Shown here in pieces: positions 6,069 through 11,601 of a stretch of DNA of 11,601 nt (the first letter of the stretch is position 1; every line of letters starts with the position of its first letter). A program made the translations under genes and the position numbers. The stretch covers positions 1 through 11,601 of the forward strand of contig CALMSE010000031.1 of assembly GCA_937872275.1 (NCBI GenBank). Direction: 5' to 3'. Origin of the DNA: an uncultured Leucobacter sp. Its GTDB lineage: Bacteria; Actinomycetota; Actinomycetes; Actinomycetales; Microbacteriaceae. Under the pieces are notes generated by a model, which saw only the letters and a list, made by a program, of their open reading frames with translations, had not been told where the DNA came from and ran no database searches.

Positions 6069-8516
6069 TCAGGGCGCGACACCGATGAACGCCGCCGCGC
6101 CGTCGATCGGGGTGCCCGAACCGTCGCGCCTGCCGAGCGCCTCCGGCAGTCTGCGCGCGGCGCCGTCCGCGGCCAGCGCGCGAGGCTCGCCGGTGCCGAT
6201 CCAGGCGCAGGCGAGCTGATCCTCGCCCTTCAGGAAGCGCTGCGCGCGCACGCCGCCAGTGGCGCGGCCCTTCGCCGGGAACTCGGCCCAGTCCGAGACC
6301 TTCGCCGTCGCCACGTCGGTGCCGGGGAGCGTGATGGAGCTGTCGGCGATCGTGACCACGCGCGCCTCGGCACCCGCGGGCACAGCGCCCGCAAAGATCA
6401 CCCGCGCGCCCGCTCCGACCTTCATACCGGCCATGCCCCCCGCCGGACGCCCCTGCGGCCGCACCGACTCGGTCGGGAAGCGCAGCAGCTGCGCGTCGCT
6501 CGCCACCGCGGCGAACTCGGCGCCGTCGGGGGCGGGGAACGCCGCGACGAGGCGGTCGCCCCCCTTCAGGGTGATCGCCTCGAACTCCGGGCGGGGCGGC
6601 AGCTCCTGCAGCACGACGCGCTTCACCACGCCCTCGGCGGTGAAGAGCCCCACCGGTACCGCGCTCTCGAGCGGCACGATGCCGACCACGCGCAGCTTCT
6701 TGTCGGTGACGCCCAGGTAGGCGAGGAGCGGCACGCCGGCCGAGAATGCGATCGAGGCCGCGGGCACGAGCGGCAGGTCGACCGGGGTGAAGCGGTGCAC
6801 GGTGCCGTCGCTGAGCACGGCGCCGAGCTCGCCGCGCACGGTGCCGTCGACCGCGGCGGCCACGGCGCCGTGCTTGGTCGCGCGCGAGGCCCCGCGCGGC
6901 GACTCGGCGGCCGAGGGGTCGCGATCCACCCGCAGCGCCCGTCCGGTGGCGGAGAGCAGCACGGTGCACGGAGTGTCGGCGACCTCGAGGGAGGCCTGCG
7001 CGCCCGAAGACGATCGCGCAGGCCGCGCGACCGCTCCGGTGAGCACGGTGCGCCGAGGGGTGCCGTAGGCCTCGGCCGCCTCGTCGAGCTCGACCGCGAC
7101 CACCTCGCGGAGACGCTCGTCGCTGCCGAGGATCTCGATGAGGGCCTCGATCTCGGCGCGAAGCTGATCGCGCTCGCCCTCGAGCTCGACGCGCGAGAAC
7201 TTGGTGAGGCGGCGCAGTCGCAGCTCGAGGATGTACTCGGCCTGCGCCTCGGAGAGATCGAAGACCTGTATGAGGCGGGCGCGCGCCGACTCGGCGTCGT
7301 CGCTCGTGCGGATGAGCTGGATGACCTCGTCGATGTCGAGGATCGCGATGAGCAGGCCCTCGACGAGGTGCAGGCGCTCGCGGCGCTTGCGCAGGCGGTA
7401 CTCCGAGCGGCGCGTGACCACTGAGATGCGGTGATCGAGGAAGACCCGCAGCATCTCGCGCAGCCCGAGCGTCTGCGGCTGCCCGTCGACGAGGGCGACC
7501 GAGTTGATGCTGAAGGAGTCTTCGAGCGGGGTGACCCGGTAGAGCTGCTCGAGCACGGCTTCGGGGCTGAAACCGGTCTTGAGGGTGATGACGAGGCGCA
7601 GCCCGTTCTTGCGGTCGGTGAGGTCGGCGACGTCGCTGATGCCCGAGAGCTTCTTCGCGTCGACGCCCTGCTTGATCTTCTCGATCACCCGCTCAGGGCC
7701 GACGAGATAGGGCAGCTCGGTCACGACGAGGCCCGTGCGGCGGGGGCCGAGCGACTCGACCGAGACCTTCGCCCGGGTGCGGAAGGCGCCGCGACCGGTG
7801 CGGTACGCGTCCTTCACCCCGTCGAGCCCGACGATGATGCCGCCGCCCGGAAGGTCGGGGCCCGGGATGAACTCCATGAGCTCGTCCACCGTCGCTTCCG
7901 GGTTCGCGAGCAGGTGCTTCGCCCCCTCGACCACCTCGATGAGGTTGTGCGGTGCGAGGTTCGTCGCCATGCCCACGGCGATGCCGCTCGCGCCGTTCAC
8001 CAGCAGATTGGGGATCGCCGACGGGAGCACGTCGGGCTGCATGATCTGGTTGTCGTAGTTCGGCACGAAGTCGACGACGTCCTCGTCGAGCGAGCCCGTC
8101 ATCGCGAGGGCCGCCCCTGCGAGCCGCGCCTCGGTATAGCGCGACGCCGCGGGTCCGTCGTCGAGCGAGCCGAAGTTGCCGTGGCCGTCGACCAGGGGCA
8201 GGCGCATCGCGAAACCCTGCGCCATGCGGACGAGCGAGTCGTAGATCGACGAGTCGCCGTGCGGGTGGAGCTTGCCCATGACCTCGCCGACGACGCGGGC
8301 CGACTTCACGTGGCCCTTCTCGGGCCGCAGCCCCATGTCCGTCATCATGAAGAGGATGCGCCGCTGCACCGGCTTCAGCCCGTCGCGCGCGTCGGGCAGC
8401 GCCCGGGAGTAGATCACCGAGTAGGCGTACTCCAGGAATGACGACTCCATCTCGGCCGAGATGTCGATGTCTTCGATGCGCTCCACGGCGTTCGAGTTGC
8501 TCACGGTGCGGATCAC
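6069..8516 (-). CDS. parC: DNA topoisomerase IV subunit A (ParC), GyrA-like cleavage subunit
   Basis: DNA-cleaving subunit of topoisomerase IV, partner of ParE. With the GTG at 8516 it has 815 residues. The winged-helix/tower core begins at EMESSFLEYAYSVIYSRALPDARDGLKPVQRRIL. The quinolone-pocket stretch HPHGDSSIYDS has S89 and D93 at the positions of E. coli GyrA S83 and D87, so the common resistance changes are absent. The catalytic tyrosine is Y127 in AASRYTEARL. The C-terminal third is the DNA-wrapping beta-pinwheel and shows no clear GyrA box (QRRGGKG type), which supports ParC over GyrA. The frame remains open to a GTG at 8564. 8516 is preferred for AAAGG just upstream and a more usual N-terminal length; 8504 is also possible. 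It converges with the DUF559 gene and is divergent from the phosphodiesterase gene. Confidence 0.93.
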   Translation of the reverse strand: MIRTVSNSNAVERIEDIDISAEMESSFLEYAYSVIYSRALPDARDGLKPVQRRILFMMTDMGLRPEKGHVKSARVVGEVMGKLHPHGDSSIYDSLVRMAQGFAMRLPLVDGHGNFGSLDDGPAASRYTEARLAGAALAMTGSLDEDVVDFVPNYDNQIMQPDVLPSAIPNLLVNGASGIAVGMATNLAPHNLIEVVEGAKHLLANPEATVDELMEFIPGPDLPGGGIIVGLDGVKDAYRTGRGAFRTRAKVSVESLGPRRTGLVVTELPYLVGPERVIEKIKQGVDAKKLSGISDVADLTDRKNGLRLVITLKTGFSPEAVLEQLYRVTPLEDSFSINSVALVDGQPQTLGLREMLRVFLDHRISVVTRRSEYRLRKRRERLHLVEGLLIAILDIDEVIQLIRTSDDAESARARLIQVFDLSEAQAEYILELRLRRLTKFSRVELEGERDQLRAEIEALIEILGSDERLREVVAVELDEAAEAYGTPRRTVLTGAVARPARSSSGAQASLEVADTPCTVLLSATGRALRVDRDPSAAESPRGASRATKHGAVAAAVDGTVRGELGAVLSDGTVHRFTPVDLPLVPAASIAFSAGVPLLAYLGVTDKKLRVVGIVPLESAVPVGLFTAEGVVKRVVLQELPPRPEFEAITLKGGDRLVAAFPAPDGAEFAAVASDAQLLRFPTESVRPQGRPAGGMAGMKVGAGARVIFAGAVPAGAEARVVTIADSSITLPGTDVATAKVSDWAEFPAKGRATGGVRAQRFLKGEDQLACAWIGTGEPRALAADGAARRLPEALGRRDGSGTPIDGAAAFIGVAP

Positions 8517-8572
8517 GCGCCTTTCGATCTGCGGGCAGGACCGGCCGCGGCGGAGCCGATCCACCGCCCGGA

Positions 8573-8578
8573 TACGAT
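8573..8578 (+). promoter_or_regulatory. -10 element for a leaderless phosphodiesterase transcript
   Basis: TACGAT fits TAnnnT and is followed by exactly 7 nt and then the ATG at 8586, the spacing typical of leaderless actinobacterial transcripts. No -35 consensus and no ribosome-binding sequence is visible, which agrees with a leaderless start. Confidence 0.55.
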
Positions 8579-8585
8579 GGTGCTC

Positions 8586-9815
8586 ATGCTACCGACGACC
8601 ACCGACAACGGTGCGAGGCTGGCCGCGATTCTGCCGACCGGCCTGGCCGCGGTCGCGCAGGGGATCGGCGCCGACCCGCCCGAGCGGATCGCCGCGGCCG
8701 CGGAGGCGGCGGCCGGCCCGCGCCTGCCCTCGATCCGTTCCTTCGTGATGGTCGTCGTCGACGGCCTCGGCCACGCGAACCTCGGTGCGCGGAGGGGCCA
8801 TGCGCCGACGCTGGCGCGCCTGCCGCGGAAGCGCATCGAGACCGTCGCCCCGTCGACCACCGGCGCGGCCCTCACGAGCCTCACGACGGGGGAGCTGCCG
8901 GGGCGGCACGGCCTCATCGGCTACCGCATCCGCCATCCCGAGCTGGGCCTCGTGACGACTCTCAAGGACTGGGAGGGCATTGCGGATCGCCGATCCTGGC
9001 AGCGGGCCGAGCCCCTCTTCGGGGTCGCCCGCGAGCTGGGCGCCCGCCCGGTCGCGATCGGCCGCCCGGCCCACGCGCGAGGCGGTCTGACGGAGGCGAT
9101 CCTGACGGGCGCCGAGTACCATCCCGGGCAGCGCATCGAGGACCGCTTCGCGGTCGCCTCGCGACTGCTGCGCGAGGGCGACCCGCTCGTCGCCTACCTC
9201 TACGTCGACGAACTCGACAAGGCCGCGCACGAGTCGGGCTGGCAGAGCGGGGAATGGGCCGCCCGGCTCGAGCGCCTCGACGCGGCGCTCGCGGATCTGC
9301 TCCGCACGCTGTCCGGCGACGTCGGCGTCGTCGTCACGGCCGACCACGGCATCGTCGACATCGCTCCGCACGGCCAGGTGATGATGGATGCCGATCCGGC
9401 GCTCCTCGCCGAGGTCGAGGAGATCGGCGGCGAGCCGCGATTCCGCTCGCTCTACCTGCGCGAAGGGGCGGATCCGGCAGCCGTCGCCCGGGTCTGGGCC
9501 GAGGCCGAGGGCGGCCGCGCGTGGGTCTCCACCCGCGACGAGGCGATCGCGAGCGGATGCTTCGGCCCCGTCGCGCCCGAGGTCGCCCCGCGGCTCGGAG
9601 ACGTGATCGTCGCGGCGCGCAAACAGGTCGCCTACTCCCGCAGCGACGACGATCCGCGCGCGCTCGCGATGGTCGGGCAGCACGGCTCGTTCAGCGAGGA
9701 GGAGCGGGGCGTGCCCCTGGTGCTCGCCGGGGCGCTCGAGGGAAGCGGCTTCGCCGCCGCGATCGGCGAGGCGGCCCGAGCGCACCAGACCCTCCGTGCC
9801 GCGGAGTCCGGCTGA
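8586..9815 (+). CDS. Alkaline-phosphatase-superfamily nucleotide pyrophosphatase/phosphodiesterase
   Basis: A 409-residue metal-dependent phosphodiesterase of the type I phosphodiesterase/nucleotide pyrophosphatase family. All superfamily landmarks are present: metal ligand D59 in MVVVDGLGHANL; nucleophile T92 in APSTTGAALTSL, aligned with the PxxT of NPP enzymes and followed by TTGELPGRHGLIGY; D211 and H215 in VDELDKAAHESGW; D253 and H254 in VTADHGIVD; and H366 in GQHGSF. The substrate cannot be read from sequence. No clear signal peptide is seen, so it is probably cytoplasmic. ATG 8586 is chosen because of the -10-like TACGAT 7 nt upstream; an ATG at 8577 would overlap that element. A phosphodiesterase of this kind beside parC is a recurrent actinobacterial arrangement. 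It ends 67 nt from the convergent sepH stop. Confidence 0.87.
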   Translation: MLPTTTDNGARLAAILPTGLAAVAQGIGADPPERIAAAAEAAAGPRLPSIRSFVMVVVDGLGHANLGARRGHAPTLARLPRKRIETVAPSTTGAALTSLTTGELPGRHGLIGYRIRHPELGLVTTLKDWEGIADRRSWQRAEPLFGVARELGARPVAIGRPAHARGGLTEAILTGAEYHPGQRIEDRFAVASRLLREGDPLVAYLYVDELDKAAHESGWQSGEWAARLERLDAALADLLRTLSGDVGVVVTADHGIVDIAPHGQVMMDADPALLAEVEEIGGEPRFRSLYLREGADPAAVARVWAEAEGGRAWVSTRDEAIASGCFGPVAPEVAPRLGDVIVAARKQVAYSRSDDDPRALAMVGQHGSFSEEERGVPLVLAGALEGSGFAAAIGEAARAHQTLRAAESG

Positions 9816-9818
9816 GGT

Positions 9819-9851
9819 CGTCGCCCGGGTCGCCGAACTCGCCGGGCGACG
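9819..9851. terminator. GC-rich hairpin between convergent phosphodiesterase and sepH genes
   Basis: A perfect 10-bp stem, CGTCGCCCGG (9819-9828) with CCGGGCGACG (9842-9851), has a 13-nt loop and starts 3 nt after the phosphodiesterase stop. No T tract follows on either strand. Such tail-less hairpins between convergent genes are common in high-GC actinobacteria and may terminate or protect 3' ends. Confidence 0.5.
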
Positions 9852-9882
9852 TGCGGGCACGTCGCGCGACGCGCTGCCTCGC

Positions 9883-11055
9883 CTACAGCGGCTTGCCGGG
9901 ATCCTCCTCGCTGCGGGTGCCGAAGAGGATGTCGTCCCAGCTCGGGATCGACGGCCTCCCCTTGCTGCGGCGGGATCCCTGACCCTGGGCCTCGTCGTCG
10001 GCGCCGCGATCATCCGAGGCGCGGTCGGTCGTGTCCTCGCCCGGAGCCTCGTCATCGGCCGGAAGATCGAGCGCGGAGTCGTCGGGGTCGTCGGCCTCCG
10101 CCCCGGGGCCACCGAAGCCGGGGAGCGGCACCGGCGGGTTGACGGTGCCGAGCGCGTCCGGCGCGGGCTCCGCCCCGTTCCGCTCGCCCCGGCGGCGGCG
10201 CAGCGCGTCGAGCAGATCGGCCGTCTGGCCGAGGTCGGGAAGCTCCGGCTCGGGCGTCTTGATGGCGCGCTCGTCGATGCTGCGGCGGCGCGCGAACTCC
10301 GCCTCCATGTCGATGGTGGGGATCGAGCCGGTCGAGGGGTGATCGGGTGCGACCGGGCCCGACAGGTGCACGCCGCCCTCATCGCCCTCCGGCGCCTCGC
10401 CGTCGAACTCGGTGGTGAGCTGGTCGGGATCGAAGGCGCCGGAATCGAAGCGCTCGCTCTGCCGCAGGTCGTCGACCGCGCGCAGCTTCGGGATCAGCCG
10501 GTCGCCGACCTCTCCCTGCTTCGAGAGCGTGACCGCGTCCGAGGTGATCGGCGCGAGCACCCCCTTGCGGTGCTCGAACGACCAGACCGCATGGTGATCC
10601 ACCTCGTGCGAGACGAAGTCGAGCCCGATCATCCAGCCGGCCTCCTCGTCGCGCCAGGAGGTCCACTCGACGCGGTCGCCGCCGAGGGCGATGAGGCGCT
10701 CGGCGATGACCACGCCGAAGTGCTGCTCCTCGCCTTCCTCGGCCGAGGTGCGCACGGCGACCGCGTGGGCGAGGTCGAGGATGTACCGGCGCTCGGCGAG
10801 CACCGGTTCCTCGTAGCGCTCGATGTCGGCCTCCTCGAGGCCGGTGAGCTCGGAGATCTGGGCGCGGCTCTTTCCGGCGCGCACCAGGGACTGGATCTCG
10901 CGGGGGCTGACCTTGCTCGGCCCCTGCTCGCGCCGGCTGAGCTGGCGGAGCTCGCCGAGGACGGCGTCGTCGACGATCAGGCGGAACTCCTCGCCGGTAT
11001 CCGTCGCCACGACGAGGGTGCGGTCTTCACGCCGCACCAAACGCAACTCCTCCAT
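9883..11055 (-). CDS. sepH: Cell division protein SepH (DUF3071 family)
   Basis: SepH binds FtsZ and promotes its assembly at division sites in Streptomyces and mycobacteria; it is an actinobacterial protein. 390 residues. It starts MEELRLVRREDRTLVVAT. A helix-turn-helix-like module follows at about 50-97 (SPREIQSLVRAGKSRAQISEL, then EPVLAERRYILDLA), the region reported to contact FtsZ. The conserved HHAVWSFEHRKGVLAPI segment comes next, then a long acidic, proline-rich low-complexity linker. The C-terminal signature IPSWDDILFG lies at about 370-379. The frame remains open to 11259, but the ATG at 11055 has GGGAGGAAG 5 nt upstream and matches the family start. It converges with the phosphodiesterase gene and is divergent from the DUF4193 gene, with 250 nt between them. 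TAGTTT on the minus strand at 11240-11245 is a possible -10, far upstream. Confidence 0.92.
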   Translation of the reverse strand: MEELRLVRREDRTLVVATDTGEEFRLIVDDAVLGELRQLSRREQGPSKVSPREIQSLVRAGKSRAQISELTGLEEADIERYEEPVLAERRYILDLAHAVAVRTSAEEGEEQHFGVVIAERLIALGGDRVEWTSWRDEEAGWMIGLDFVSHEVDHHAVWSFEHRKGVLAPITSDAVTLSKQGEVGDRLIPKLRAVDDLRQSERFDSGAFDPDQLTTEFDGEAPEGDEGGVHLSGPVAPDHPSTGSIPTIDMEAEFARRRSIDERAIKTPEPELPDLGQTADLLDALRRRRGERNGAEPAPDALGTVNPPVPLPGFGGPGAEADDPDDSALDLPADDEAPGEDTTDRASDDRGADDEAQGQGSRRSKGRPSIPSWDDILFGTRSEEDPGKPL

Positions 11056-11232
11056 CGGCACTTCCTCCCGGGTGTTTGCTCCAAGGGTGGCACGGGATGC
11101 TGCGACGGGGAAGGATTGACCCGGGCGGGGCGAAACTTCGTCGCGCCCGAGGCGGCGCTTCCAGGGCACGGAGACGCCGAGGTGATCGCGTTCAGAGAAC
11201 TCACGGTTCACGGGTTTGCATCGGCAGCGGAT

Positions 11233-11276
11233 CTGCGGCAAACTATGGCCGCAGTTCATCCTTTCGCAGTCTGCGG
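11233..11276. promoter_or_regulatory. Cluster of CTGCGG half-sites between sepH and the DUF4193 gene
   Basis: A perfect inverted repeat, CTGCGGC (11233-11239) with GCCGCAG (11248-11254) and an 8-nt spacer, is followed by the short palindrome CGCAG-T-CTGCG (11265-11275). Four copies of one half-site therefore fall within 44 bp. The spacer of the first repeat holds the possible sepH -10 (minus TAGTTT, 11240-11245) and a weak plus-strand -10 (AACTAT, 11241-11246). The position suggests an operator or a leader hairpin acting on one or both divergent genes; the binding protein is unknown. Confidence 0.4.
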
Positions 11277-11305
11277 AATCCCGGTCAAGGAGAGCTCAGG
11301 AGAGC

Positions 11306-11596
11306 ATGGCAACCGATTACGACGCCCCCCGCAAGTCCGACGAGGAGACCGATTCGATCGAGGCCCTCAAGGAACGCGTGCCTTCGAAGGGCGCCTCCGC
11401 CATCGACTCCGAGGACGCCGACAACCCGGGCTTCGAGCTCGCCGGCGCCGACCTCTCGGATCTGGAGCTCGACGTCGTCGTGCTCCCGCAGCAGGAGGAC
11501 GAGTTCACCTGCGTCAACTGCTTCCTCGTGCGGCACCGCTCGCAGATGGACCACGAGACGGATCTCGGGCCGGTCTGCGCGGAATGCTCGGTGTGA
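11306..11596 (+). CDS. DUF4193 family small zinc-ribbon protein
   Basis: A 96-residue actinobacterial protein of unknown function. The N-terminal two-thirds are acidic and probably disordered (ATDYDAPRKSDEETDSIEAL). The C-terminal third has two CxxC pairs, C69/C72 in FTCVNCFLVRH and C91/C94 in PVCAECSV, fitting a single zinc ribbon. The match to DUF4193 rests on the ATDYDAPR start, the ELDVVVLPQQ-EDEFTC segment and the terminal CAEC. The frame is open to 11216, but ATG 11306 has AGGAG 3 nt before it and a second AAGGAG at 11287-11292, and gives the family length. It is transcribed away from sepH. The stop is 5 nt from the window end, so its downstream neighbours are not visible. Confidence 0.9.
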   Translation: MATDYDAPRKSDEETDSIEALKERVPSKGASAIDSEDADNPGFELAGADLSDLELDVVVLPQQEDEFTCVNCFLVRHRSQMDHETDLGPVCAECSV

Positions 11597-11601
11597 AGAG
11601 C

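Noticed and set aside
5922..7424. 500-codon plus-strand frame opposite the 3' part of parC
   Set aside because: Starts inside repeat copy 2 and has low-complexity translation. ParC on the other strand accounts for the sequence.
8517..8564. Longer parC start at the GTG at 8564
   Set aside because: Adds an Arg-rich extension (DRLRRGRSCPQIERR) not expected in ParC, with no good ribosome-binding site. It is kept as a possibility in the parC entry.
8589..10382. 597-codon minus-strand frame opposite the phosphodiesterase gene and part of sepH
   Set aside because: Shadow frame spanning two well-supported genes, with no recognisable domain.

Overview
The window is high-GC actinobacterial DNA, most likely from the Microbacteriaceae; Leucobacter-like is a guess from memory of gene order and protein sequence. 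It carries the conserved housekeeping neighbourhood sigA - small zinc-ribbon protein (DUF7455) - parE ... parC - nucleotide pyrophosphatase/phosphodiesterase - sepH - DUF4193. SepH, DUF7455 and DUF4193 are families typical of Actinobacteria, and the topoisomerase IV subunits carry actinobacterial variants of the family motifs.

Layout. Bases 1-897 are the 3' two-thirds of the principal sigma factor gene, followed by one weak and one strong hairpin terminator. The strong one (15-bp stem, T tract on both strands) lies between sigA and the convergent DUF7455 gene. A 239-bp divergent intergenic region then leads into parE (1546-3639). Between parE and parC lies an accessory block: a tetR-doxX operon on the minus strand with a double-palindrome operator, and a DUF559-type (Vsr/PD-(D/E)XK-like) endonuclease-domain gene on the plus strand. 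That gene is bracketed by two near-identical copies of a hairpin-forming repeat (4661-4729 and 5916-5984). parC (minus strand, 6069-8516) follows, then a divergent phosphodiesterase gene with a probable leaderless start (8586), convergent sepH (9883-11055), and a divergent DUF4193 gene (11306-11596).

How the genes relate. sigA, parE, parC and sepH serve transcription initiation, chromosome decatenation and FtsZ-based division, so most of the window is core growth machinery. The accessory block stands out. The DUF559 gene has visibly looser third-position GC than parE, lacks a recognisable partner toxin or methylase, and sits between structured repeats. This repeat-gene-repeat unit of about 1.3 kb (4661-5984) is the best candidate here for an undescribed element. 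Whether the endonuclease-like protein acts on the repeats is inference only. No tRNA, rRNA, CRISPR array, insertion-sequence transposase or replication origin was seen.
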